The notes below the pieces were generated by a model. It saw nothing but the letters and a program-made list of their open reading frames with translations, ran no database searches and was not told the origin of the DNA. Source: Myxococcales bacterium (GTDB lineage: Bacteria > Myxococcota > Polyangia > Fen-1088). Taken from it: 9,252 nucleotides of DNA. Within the stretch, counting starts at the first letter, position 1. Every line of letters begins with the position of its first letter. Where the stretch lies: NCBI GenBank assembly GCA_003153875.1, contig PMBY01000467.1, positions 25,484 through 34,735 on the forward strand, in the 5' to 3' direction. This document shows, piece by piece, positions 1 through 6,109 of the stretch. Position numbers and translations under genes: made by a program.

Positions 1-623
1 CCAAAGGGACGCAAGCTTTCGCCCAGCTCGCGCAGGGCCACCTCGGAGATCCCTGAGACGGCCAGGGGCAGCGAAGCGGGCAGCAGGCGCGGCTCGTCGT
101 CAGACAGGGCACGCGCGGCTGCGGCCGGTCGCCCAGGCGTCAAGGTGGGCCCGTTGTCGGCCAGGAAGGGATCGCCGGGCGGCCGCCGTGGTCGTTGCCT
201 CCCGGCCAGCATGCTCTCGATGGGAGTCACGCCGGCCAGGGCTTCCTTGGCAAAACTCCAGCCGTAGGCGATGGCGCCCATGAGCTTGCCGTCGACGTAG
301 ACCGGGCTGCCGCTCATGCCCGCCGCGATGCCGCAGGTCGCGACGCGCGGATCTTCGGCCCGCACCAGGATGATGTCCTGCTTGGGCAGGAAGTTCGGCA
401 CCACCGAGAGCACGCGCACCTTGAACGCCTCAGGCTTGACGCCCTCGAAGACCGTGACCGCCTCGCCCAGCAGGCCCGGGCGCACCTGAGACAGAGGAAA
501 GATGGCGGGTGCGGACACCGCCTGGGAGGACGGAGATTGAGCCCACGCGGAGCGCACAAGCATGGCCGAGCCAGCCACCACGCCCAACCACCACGCGGCC
601 AAGAGAAAGCGGGGTCTTGTCAC
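1..623 (-). CDS. SpoIVB/S55-like exported protein, C-terminal part outside the window
   Basis: The visible 207 residues start at a GTG (621-623). They open with a signal peptide: an Arg-containing N terminus, a hydrophobic core, and an Ala-Trp-Ala site with cleavage expected after residue 28. Residues about 45-135 match the SpoIVB peptidase S55 domain. The diagnostic stretch is GMSGSPVYVDGKLMGAIAYG at 102-121, followed by FAKEALAGVTPIESML. By analogy with GxSGxP serine peptidases, Ser104 would be the nucleophile. Family knowledge: SpoIVB is a secreted signalling serine peptidase of Bacillus sporulation, and myxobacteria carry uncharacterised relatives. The visible part contains no histidine, so activity is uncertain. 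The downstream ATG at 561-563 would remove most of the signal peptide, so the GTG start is preferred even though no Shine-Dalgarno is seen. The gene is divergent from the membrane-protein gene at 837. Confidence 0.85.
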   Translation of the reverse strand, partial: MTRPRFLLAAWWLGVVAGSAMLVRSAWAQSPSSQAVSAPAIFPLSQVRPGLLGEAVTVFEGVKPEAFKVRVLSVVPNFLPKQDIILVRAEDPRVATCGIAAGMSGSPVYVDGKLMGAIAYGWSFAKEALAGVTPIESMLAGRQRPRRPPGDPFLADNGPTLTPGRPAAAARALSDDEPRLLPASLPLAVSGISEVALRELGESLRPF

Positions 624-632
624 TGCGCAAGC

Positions 633-661
633 AGCGTAGGAACCGATAGCCAGGCTGTCAA
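633..661 (-). promoter_or_regulatory. Sigma-70-like promoter of the S55-like gene
   Basis: Read on the minus strand there is a perfect -35 hexamer TTGACA (656-661), a 17-base spacer, and TACGCT (633-638), which keeps the TAnnnT pattern of a -10 box. Only nine bases separate the -10 box from the GTG start. Transcription would therefore begin within a few bases of the start codon, giving a leaderless or nearly leaderless mRNA, which agrees with the missing Shine-Dalgarno. The hexamers and spacing are seen directly; function is inferred. Confidence 0.55.
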
Positions 662-822
662 ACCCAATTCGGGTGGCTTGGAACTGGCTGAACTGACTGA
701 CGCCGTGGCGAGGCGCAGATGCGGTAAGCTGTGCCGCGTGCTCGGGACACTCCTCTCAGGACGTTTTGCCGGCGGTCAGATCCGCCTCGCGGACCAGGTC
801 TGGGGACGTGTTGGCGCACGGT

Positions 823-829
823 AGGAAGG
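823..829 (+). promoter_or_regulatory. Ribosome binding site deciding the GTG start at 837
   Basis: AGGAAGG lies seven bases before the GTG at 837-839. The in-frame ATG at 864 has no comparable site, so the GTG is the preferred start. The rest of the 624-836 gap between the divergent genes shows no convincing promoter for the rightward gene. Confidence 0.6.
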
Positions 830-836
830 CTCTCTG

Positions 837-2507
837 GTGCAGAAAAAGAAACGTTCCAATGCCATGCACACACGCCCGCAGGATCTCGCCAGGGTAAAGC
901 GCACCTTCCCTTCCGCCCTGATCGCCCTCGCCAGCTGTGCGGCGATTACAATCGCGGCCCTCGGCTACGCACGTTGGGCCAATTTCGGAGGGGTCGACGA
1001 ATGGCTGTGTCTCTCGCTCTGCAGCCGCGGCATCGTCGACATGCCCCATTCGAACCGCCCGTTGAACCTCCTCTTGTCTGCCCCCGCAGTCCTGCTCACT
1101 CCCAACCGCTTCGAGGGCTTCCTCTATCTGCACCTCGCCTACCTCGCGCTCGCAGGCTGGTTGGTCTGGCTACTCGTCCGGCGCCTCGAACCGCAAGCAC
1201 GGGCGCTGGCGTTTCTGGCGGCGACATTTGCGATCGTGTGGGCGCCGCTCGACATGTCGCGACTGGCGCCCGCCGGCCATTCGATGAACAGCAGCGCGAC
1301 GTTCGCGACCCTGGCGGCGTTGGTATTGTTCCTCGAATCCTGGCAGCGCCGGAGGCCGCTCCTGCTCCTGGCAGCGCTCGCGACCGCCTTTCTGGCTGCC
1401 AGGAGCTACGAAGCCACGCTCGGGCTCCTGGCGGCGGCGCCATTTTTGCTCGCCGCCGCGCCCAAGCCAGGCACCGAACCTGGCCGGGGTACGGGTCGTT
1501 GGCTCTGGACGGTCATCTGGGAGACCGGCGTGGTCCTGCTGGCCTTGGTGGCGGTCTATCCGCTCCTGCACGACAAGAACCGTTCATTCTACCAGGGTGG
1601 CTTCCTAGGTTTCGACGCGACGCCAGCCCGCTATCTCGCGCGTCTGGCGCGGCAGTACTGGTTCCACCTCGGACCGCTGCTGGACGCGAATCCCGCGCTC
1701 GTTCTTCACGGCGGGGTAGCCGTCGCCGTACTGGTGTTTCTCGTCGCCGCGCTCGCGACTGGTTCGGCGCGAAGCGAGCCCACTCCCGGGCGCCGGCGTC
1801 TGGCGGCTTTGGCCTTGCTCGGCCTGGCAGCGGCCGGATCCGGGTACGCCATCCTGGCATTCAGCCCCGGAGTGGTCGACGCTTCGCGCGCCCAGTTCCT
1901 CTCGTCGCCAGGCATCGGCCTCGTTCTGGCGGCAGCGCTACTCCTGATCGCATCGCTGCTGCCGTCCCGCGTGCGCGGCCCCGCCGTCATCGTCCTGGCC
2001 GCGGTGATCGTGGCTCTGGGCACGGGACGAACGCTGGCGATGCAGCGGGAGTGGGACCGCGTGAGCTACTACGATCGCCAGCGGAACTGCCTCACTGCCA
2101 TGGTGAACGAGGTCCCCGCTCTGCGGCCCGGGACGCTGCTGCTGTTGATCGACGAAGACCACACCTGGCCGAAGTCGTTCACCTTCCGCCATGCGGCCCG
2201 TCTGGTCTACGGCGATTCCGTCACCGCACACGTGATCGGCGCCCAGTCGCTCTTCTACGACCTGACAGCCGGGCCCACGGGTATGCGCGTGACGCCTTGG
2301 CCGGTGGTGCAAGGACCGTGGCACGAGAAAACCACCGAGCACGGATACGACCAGGTCATCGTGCTTCGGCTGGCACAGGGCTCTCTCTCCTTGTTGAAGG
2401 GCTGGCCGGATTCGAATCCGACGCTGGCTGCGGCGATGGCACGCTACGCGCCGCTCAATACGATCACGAACAGCCCGCCACCGGCTAGCCGTCGCGTCCT
2501 CGACTGA
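837..2507 (+). CDS. Multi-pass membrane protein, possibly GT-C-type glycosyltransferase
   Basis: This is a 556-residue integral membrane protein. A basic N terminus is followed by roughly eleven or twelve hydrophobic segments between residues 25 and 402, then a soluble C-terminal region of about 150 residues. The first extracytoplasmic loop carries an acidic pair (VDEW, Asp54-Glu55), and an NRPLN motif follows at 73-77. An acidic motif in the first loop plus an RPL motif before the next helices resembles GT-C enzymes, which move sugars from lipid-phosphate donors on the outer face of the inner membrane. That is a resemblance by topology and short motifs only; no family is firmly recognised. 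The C-terminal region contains a hydrophobic strand ending in DEDHTWPKSF. It begins a rightward cluster, with the DUF502 gene 39 bases downstream. An alternative is an unassigned polytopic membrane protein with no transferase activity. Confidence 0.8.
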   Translation: MQKKKRSNAMHTRPQDLARVKRTFPSALIALASCAAITIAALGYARWANFGGVDEWLCLSLCSRGIVDMPHSNRPLNLLLSAPAVLLTPNRFEGFLYLHLAYLALAGWLVWLLVRRLEPQARALAFLAATFAIVWAPLDMSRLAPAGHSMNSSATFATLAALVLFLESWQRRRPLLLLAALATAFLAARSYEATLGLLAAAPFLLAAAPKPGTEPGRGTGRWLWTVIWETGVVLLALVAVYPLLHDKNRSFYQGGFLGFDATPARYLARLARQYWFHLGPLLDANPALVLHGGVAVAVLVFLVAALATGSARSEPTPGRRRLAALALLGLAAAGSGYAILAFSPGVVDASRAQFLSSPGIGLVLAAALLLIASLLPSRVRGPAVIVLAAVIVALGTGRTLAMQREWDRVSYYDRQRNCLTAMVNEVPALRPGTLLLLIDEDHTWPKSFTFRHAARLVYGDSVTAHVIGAQSLFYDLTAGPTGMRVTPWPVVQGPWHEKTTEHGYDQVIVLRLAQGSLSLLKGWPDSNPTLAAAMARYAPLNTITNSPPPASRRVLD

Positions 2508-2546
2508 GAGCCTGAACTTAGGCATGCTTCATCTCTGGGGATCCCG

Positions 2547-3131
2547 ATGAATAGACTGACTGCACACTTCCGTTCGAAATTCCTGGCGGGCGTCTTGGCC
2601 GCCATTCCCCTCGGCATCACCATCTTCGTCGTCGTCTACGTAAACGCGATCGCGCAGCGGATCTTTCCCTTGCGCTACCCGTTCGTGGGTGTCGCGGCTG
2701 CGTTGGTGTTCATCTATTTCCTCGGCATTTTCGTCACCAGCCTGATGGGTCGCCACGTGCTGCGTCTCTTCGACCGCGTTTTGGGCCGGCTGCCTGGCCT
2801 GCGCGACTTCTATCGCACGTGGAAGCAGGTCGTGGTCACCCCGGACGTGAACTTGGGAGTGTTTGCGCGCGTGGTGCTGATCCCCGATGAATCGGGGCGC
2901 GTGCGCTTGCTGGGCTTCACCTCGGGACGGCCTATCCCGGGCAGCACGGACGCCCTTTGCGTGTTCGTGCCCAACTCGCCCAATCCCATCGTCGGCCGCC
3001 TGTACTTCGTGCCCCAGGCCGAGTGCCGCTTCCTGGATGTGCCCACCCGCGAGGCCCTGAAGTGCGTTGTCTCGGGTGGCAACTTTGTTCCGGACGGAAT
3101 CGGCGCATCATTGCCCCGCATCGGCCCATGA
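2547..3131 (+). CDS. DUF502 family membrane protein
   Basis: This 194-residue protein matches the DUF502 family in length and pattern. Two N-terminal transmembrane segments lie at about 12-36 and 46-68. They are followed by the family's conserved basic stretch (RLPGLRDFYRTWKQ, about 81-94). A soluble domain then contains the typical sequence around residues 110-165, including GFTSGRPIPG and FVPNSPNPIVGRLYFV. The function of DUF502 is unknown; members are inner-membrane proteins with a cytoplasmic or peripheral C-terminal domain. The ATG is preceded by a GGGGA Shine-Dalgarno at about 2537-2541, five bases before the start. The stop codon overlaps the start of the thioredoxin gene in an ATGA junction, which indicates translational coupling and co-transcription. 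Gene and family are well supported; no role can be assigned from the sequence. Confidence 0.9.
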   Translation: MNRLTAHFRSKFLAGVLAAIPLGITIFVVVYVNAIAQRIFPLRYPFVGVAAALVFIYFLGIFVTSLMGRHVLRLFDRVLGRLPGLRDFYRTWKQVVVTPDVNLGVFARVVLIPDESGRVRLLGFTSGRPIPGSTDALCVFVPNSPNPIVGRLYFVPQAECRFLDVPTREALKCVVSGGNFVPDGIGASLPRIGP

Positions 3132-3652
3132 AGCGGAAGCGGTGGCTCGCTCTGGGTCTATGCGCGTTGCTAGCGGGCGCACAGGCGGGCGCTGCGGCTC
3201 CTGCACAAGCCCCATCAGCGAACTTCATCACCCCAGCGCAGCTCAAGGCGACGCTCGCGAGCCACAAGGGCCGCGTGGTGGTGTTGCATCTCTGGGCCAC
3301 CTGGTGCGGGCCTTGCCTGCAGGAACTGCCTCGGCTCGCCAAGCTGGCGCGCGAAGCCAGTAGCCGGGGCATCGATTTTCTGGCGGTGTCGCTCGACGAC
3401 CCCACTGACCGGAGCGCGGCGCTGGTGGGCCGTGTCCTTCTCGCCAAGACCGGCGACCCGCACTGGAGCCCCATCCTAAAGGCGGATCGTGCCGAAGATC
3501 TCGTCGCAGATCTCGATCCGAGCTGGGAAGGTGAAATCCCAGTGTTCTTCGCCTTCGACCGCGAGGGCCACCTGCGCCACTCCTTCGTCGGCAACATCAG
3601 CCGCGGCGCCTTCGAGCGTCTGGTCAGCGATCTCTTGCCGCCCGAGCGATAG
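3128..3652 (+). CDS. TlpA-like periplasmic thioredoxin-fold protein
   Basis: The 174-residue product has a signal peptide (basic MKRKR, hydrophobic core, Ala-rich exit near residue 28), so it is exported. The thioredoxin fold carries the redox motif WCGPC, with Cys60 and Cys63, and the conserved cis-proline in EIPVFFAF (Pro138). These mark the TlpA/ResA class of periplasmic thiol-disulfide oxidoreductases, which usually reduce specific partners such as apocytochrome c or copper-site proteins. No lipobox is seen. The start overlaps the DUF502 stop (ATGA), and I chose it over the in-frame upstream ATG at 2957, which lies inside the DUF502 gene and would add 57 Arg/Pro-rich residues ahead of a good signal peptide. 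No cytochrome maturation gene is in view. The convergent neighbour is a lipoprotein rich in cysteine, a conceivable client, but only by proximity. Confidence 0.92.
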   Translation: MKRKRWLALGLCALLAGAQAGAAAPAQAPSANFITPAQLKATLASHKGRVVVLHLWATWCGPCLQELPRLAKLAREASSRGIDFLAVSLDDPTDRSAALVGRVLLAKTGDPHWSPILKADRAEDLVADLDPSWEGEIPVFFAFDREGHLRHSFVGNISRGAFERLVSDLLPPER

Positions 3653-3691
3653 TTTCGCGATATTCCGGATTGGGCGGACGGTATGACATGG

Positions 3692-5794
3692 CTAGCTCTC
3701 TATGATATCCCACGTGCAGAACGATGAGCAGCCGTCGCCAGAGATGGTGTTGCCGTCGTCACAAACCTCGCCATATTCTTTGTCGACGACGCCGTTGCCG
3801 CAGCCGGGACGGTAGGTGCAGTTGAGCTGGCAGCTGCTGTCGGGCAGCTTCACGCCCTTGGTATCGCATTGTTCGCCGAACATGCTGTCCGTGTTGCCGT
3901 CGCCACAGTACGGACTCCACTTGCACCCTGGGGCGCAGCCGGCCTTGCCGTTGATCCCGTAGGTGGTCAGGTTCACGCCGTCATCGCACTCCTCGCCCTC
4001 GGCACCCTGCAGCACGCCATCGCCACAATGCGGGCCCAACCCGGTGCAGGTCTTGTTGCAGTGCCCGTAGGTACCGTTGAGCGGACCGTCGTCGCACACC
4101 TCGCCCTTGACCACGATGCCGTCGCCGCAAATGGGCGTGCACACAGACTTGGAGCGGCCGAATCCGTTGAGCGTGAGTGTGAAGTTCGACTGATTGGTGT
4201 GTCGTTCGGCGTGAAAGAACGCTATCTCGTAGATGCGTCCCTTGGTGAGGACGAGTGTCGCGATAAGGGCGTCGTCCAGCGTGGTGGATTTGGTGGTCAG
4301 GGCGTGCCTGCCGCCGATATCAATGATGAGGGCGTTCTTGAGAAATACCCAAACGTCATCGTCCCCCGAGAACTTGAGGGACTCGCCGCCCTGCAACTGG
4401 AACCAGTAGTGGAACTCAGTGGTGAAGCCGAAGTCGCCACCACCCGACGCAAGCTCCTGGCCCTGGGCCACCCAGCCCACGCCGGTCAAGTCATTCCTCC
4501 CAAAGGGTAGGAAGGGATTCGTTCCTGTCCCACCGCTGAACACATATTGCCCAGCCGTGATGAGAGTCATGGTGATGAAGCTATCCCCGCGCACGCTCTT
4601 GGGCGTGTCGCGATACCACTCGTCGAAGTCAGCCTGGGTTGTCAGTTGGCGGCCAGAGGGGCAAGCCGTCGCGCTGACGCTGGCGTTGTCGCAGATCCCC
4701 GCGTATACAGGCTTGCCATCACTGCCCAGCACGGACGTCACCAGGCCTGGTGAACCATTCGTACCGATGTTGTCCTCGAAGTTGGGGTGGCGGGTGGCGG
4801 TCCCGGTGGGGAAGGAAATGAAGTCGCGAAACACCACGGGCAAGGAGAGCTGGCTTGCAGCCGCAATCGGAGTGACCGGGCAGTCCCATCCGATCTCCTT
4901 GGTGCAGTCCTTGCTGCAGCCGTCGCCATCTCGCTGATTGCCGTCGTCGCACTCCTCCACGTCCCCCGCCAGGATCATGCCGTCTCCGCAGACCGAAGCG
5001 CATTCACCATCCTTGCACGTGGGTTCGCGCTCGCAGGTTGGCGAGCAACCGTCCCACGGGAACTTGTTGCCGTCGTCGCAAGCCTCGTCACCCTCGACGA
5101 CGTTGTTGCCGCAAACCGTCTTCTGGCACGCGGCGCCGGGCGTGGGGCAGAAGTAGCCTGGTTCCACGTGACAGGTGTTGCTGCAGCCGTCGCCATTTGC
5201 CGTGTTGCCGTCGTCGCACTGCTCGCTGCCCACCATGAACCCGTCGCCGCACTCTGCGGCCTGGCAGAGCGCGCCTGCCGTGGGGCAGATCCAGCCTGTC
5301 TCAATCTTGCACTTGTCACTGCAACCGTCATCGTTGGCGGTGTTGCCGTCGTCGCACTTCTCGGCACCCGAGATTGTGCCGTCCCCGCAGACCGTCGTGT
5401 TTTTGCAGGGCTTGCCCGGCACGGGGCAGATCCAGCCTTGATCCAACAGGCACGTCGAGCCGCAGCCGTCACCCGGCTCGGTATTGCCATCGTCGCATTG
5501 CTCACCCTCTGGAACGTTCAAGATGCCGTCACCACAGATCACCGGGGGTGCAGGAGGCACATCGGGGCCTGGCGGAGGCGCGACGTCGAGCACTTGGGCA
5601 GGCGCGTCTGGAACGACGAGGACGAACGCCTCGAAGCTCGCCACATCCCCGGTGCCCCCGTCTGGCGATTGCGACTCGGGATTCGGGATAACGGGACTGA
5701 CCGGTAGGTCGTTCTGGCAACCGGCAACCCAGACAGTCGCCGCCAGCACCGCGAGAAATCCGTTTCGCCCTTGATACAATTGCGCCAGCCGCAT
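3692..5794 (-). CDS. Cys-rich lipoprotein with fibro-slime domain between DUF4215-type repeats
   Basis: I place the start at the ATG at 5792-5794 because a GGAGG sits six bases upstream; an in-frame ATG at 5857 would add 21 residues without such a site. The 700-residue product begins with a lipoprotein signal ending in VAGC (lipid-modified Cys26). A Pro/Asp-rich linker without cysteine follows to about residue 86. Five cysteine-rich repeats (about 87-297) have the pattern CGDG...CDDGN...GDGC...C typical of DUF4215/'Myxococcus cysteine-rich' repeats. A fibro-slime domain (about 318-547) contains FRDF, DFDEWYRD, SGDDDVWVFL and IDIGGRHA. Four more Cys repeats (about 556-693) end the protein. Forty-eight cysteines besides Cys26 suggest dense disulfide bonding. 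Fibro-slime domains are PA14-like in pattern, and the DDD motif may bind calcium in a lectin-like way. A surface adhesin or matrix protein is the likeliest role; the ligand is unknown. Confidence 0.9.
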   Translation of the reverse strand: MRLAQLYQGRNGFLAVLAATVWVAGCQNDLPVSPVIPNPESQSPDGGTGDVASFEAFVLVVPDAPAQVLDVAPPPGPDVPPAPPVICGDGILNVPEGEQCDDGNTEPGDGCGSTCLLDQGWICPVPGKPCKNTTVCGDGTISGAEKCDDGNTANDDGCSDKCKIETGWICPTAGALCQAAECGDGFMVGSEQCDDGNTANGDGCSNTCHVEPGYFCPTPGAACQKTVCGNNVVEGDEACDDGNKFPWDGCSPTCEREPTCKDGECASVCGDGMILAGDVEECDDGNQRDGDGCSKDCTKEIGWDCPVTPIAAASQLSLPVVFRDFISFPTGTATRHPNFEDNIGTNGSPGLVTSVLGSDGKPVYAGICDNASVSATACPSGRQLTTQADFDEWYRDTPKSVRGDSFITMTLITAGQYVFSGGTGTNPFLPFGRNDLTGVGWVAQGQELASGGGDFGFTTEFHYWFQLQGGESLKFSGDDDVWVFLKNALIIDIGGRHALTTKSTTLDDALIATLVLTKGRIYEIAFFHAERHTNQSNFTLTLNGFGRSKSVCTPICGDGIVVKGEVCDDGPLNGTYGHCNKTCTGLGPHCGDGVLQGAEGEECDDGVNLTTYGINGKAGCAPGCKWSPYCGDGNTDSMFGEQCDTKGVKLPDSSCQLNCTYRPGCGNGVVDKEYGEVCDDGNTISGDGCSSFCTWDIIES
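3716..4129 (-). repeat. C-terminal array of four Cys-rich repeats
   Basis: Four degenerate repeats in the lipoprotein, each opening with CGDG or CGNG and containing CDDG or CDTKG. They are more divergent than the N-terminal set: the first three lack the GDGC box and use other spacing before the last cysteines, and the last repeat returns to the canonical CDDGNTISGDGC form. They extend almost to the C terminus. Confidence 0.8.
4904..5536 (-). repeat. N-terminal array of five Cys-rich repeats
   Basis: Five tandem protein repeats, each with CGDG or CGNN, then CDDGN, then a DGC-x3-C box. Several are followed by a GW(I/D)CP or GYFCP segment with a further Cys. The DNA word GTTGCCGTCGTCGCA or a close variant recurs on the plus strand because it encodes the CDDGN core. 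Unit lengths vary from about 40 to 50 residues, so this is a coding repeat, not a CRISPR array. Confidence 0.85.
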
Positions 5795-5800
5795 GAAGAA

Positions 5801-5805
5801 CCTCC
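5801..5805 (-). promoter_or_regulatory. Strong Shine-Dalgarno of the lipoprotein gene
   Basis: CCTCC on the plus strand reads GGAGG on the minus strand, six bases from the ATG at 5794. It decides this start over the upstream in-frame ATG at 5857, which overlaps the promoter-proximal inverted repeat. Confidence 0.75.
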
Positions 5806-5825
5806 GTACGAGTAGCCAGTCAGAT

Positions 5826-5831
5826 ATTCTA
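5826..5831 (-). promoter_or_regulatory. Candidate -10 box of the lipoprotein gene
   Basis: On the minus strand the hexamer is TAGAAT, five of six matches to TATAAT. Transcription from it would start near 5819, giving a leader of about 25 bases that contains the GGAGG site. No good -35 hexamer lies 16-18 bases upstream, so an activator may be needed. This is inferred from sequence only. Confidence 0.4.
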
Positions 5832-5853
5832 GGCCTTGCGAGCGCCTGGAGAC

Positions 5854-5877
5854 TCACTGGATGCAGCCTACCAGTGA
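5854..5877. promoter_or_regulatory. Operator-like inverted repeat upstream of the lipoprotein promoter
   Basis: A perfect 7-base inverted repeat, TCACTGG, ten spacer bases, CCAGTGA. It begins where the -35 region of the candidate lipoprotein promoter would lie. The half-site centres are 17 bases apart, suited to a dimeric regulator. A 7-base match can arise by chance, so the site is tentative. Confidence 0.35.
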
Positions 5878-6109
5878 AAAGGGGCTGCGGGAGTGCGGAA
5901 GGTCACTTCGTTCTTCATTTCTTGCCCCTCTGCCTCCTGGCTCGAATTGAGTCCTGATGGCGCGTCTGCGTTGCACGCATCGCGACCTGGCCGCTGGTTC
6001 AGGGACAGCCCGTCGTCGCCCCCGTCACCTACACCGCACCCCATCCCAGTTTGATCGCTTGTCCCTTGACGAGGCGGCGTCCTGGGGAGGAAAATCCCGC
6101 CGGCTTCTC
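5878..6109. other. Intergenic block before the ferritin-like gene
   Basis: This stretch lies between the divergent lipoprotein and ferritin-like genes. I see no RNA gene, terminator or clear promoter. It is open in the frame of the ferritin-like gene from an ATG at 5957. The 51 codons to 6109, however, encode an Arg-rich, low-complexity peptide, and about 63% of their third positions are G or C against about 80% just downstream, which argues for non-coding sequence. A weak match, GGGGC near 5881 with GCCCC near 5923, could pair but has a 35-base loop. Confidence 0.4.

Noticed and set aside
700..722. Possible sigma-54 promoter (TGGC...TGC) before the membrane-protein gene
   Set aside because: The GG and GC elements are twelve bases apart rather than ten, and the flanking consensus bases do not match.
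195..824. A plus-strand 209-residue open frame over the S55-like gene
   Set aside because: It is antisense to the recognised GMSGSP domain, and its His/Arg-rich composition has no recognisable fold.
731..2488. A 585-residue same-strand open frame overlapping the membrane-protein gene
   Set aside because: Its product is Arg/Pro/Gly-rich with no domain or membrane pattern. The overlapping frame from 837 has a good Shine-Dalgarno and clear transmembrane helices, so this is a GC-rich shadow.
2510..2523. Small hairpin GCCT-N6-AGGC between the membrane-protein and DUF502 genes
   Set aside because: The stem has only four base pairs and no T-run follows, so it is not a credible terminator.
3653..3691. 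Search for a bidirectional terminator between the convergent thioredoxin and lipoprotein genes
   Set aside because: No GC-rich stem with a T-run is visible in the 39 bases. The same holds for 6776-6823 between the ferritin-like and phosphatase genes.
4904..5536. Possible CRISPR-like array from the recurring GTTGCCGTCGTCGCA word
   Set aside because: Spacing is irregular, the units are related across their whole length, and the reading frame stays open. It encodes CDDGN-type protein repeats.
4787..5707. Long plus-strand open frames antisense to the lipoprotein
   Set aside because: They arise from the repeated GTCGTCGC words of the Cys repeats. Their Val/Ala-rich repeats mirror the coding repeat on the other strand.
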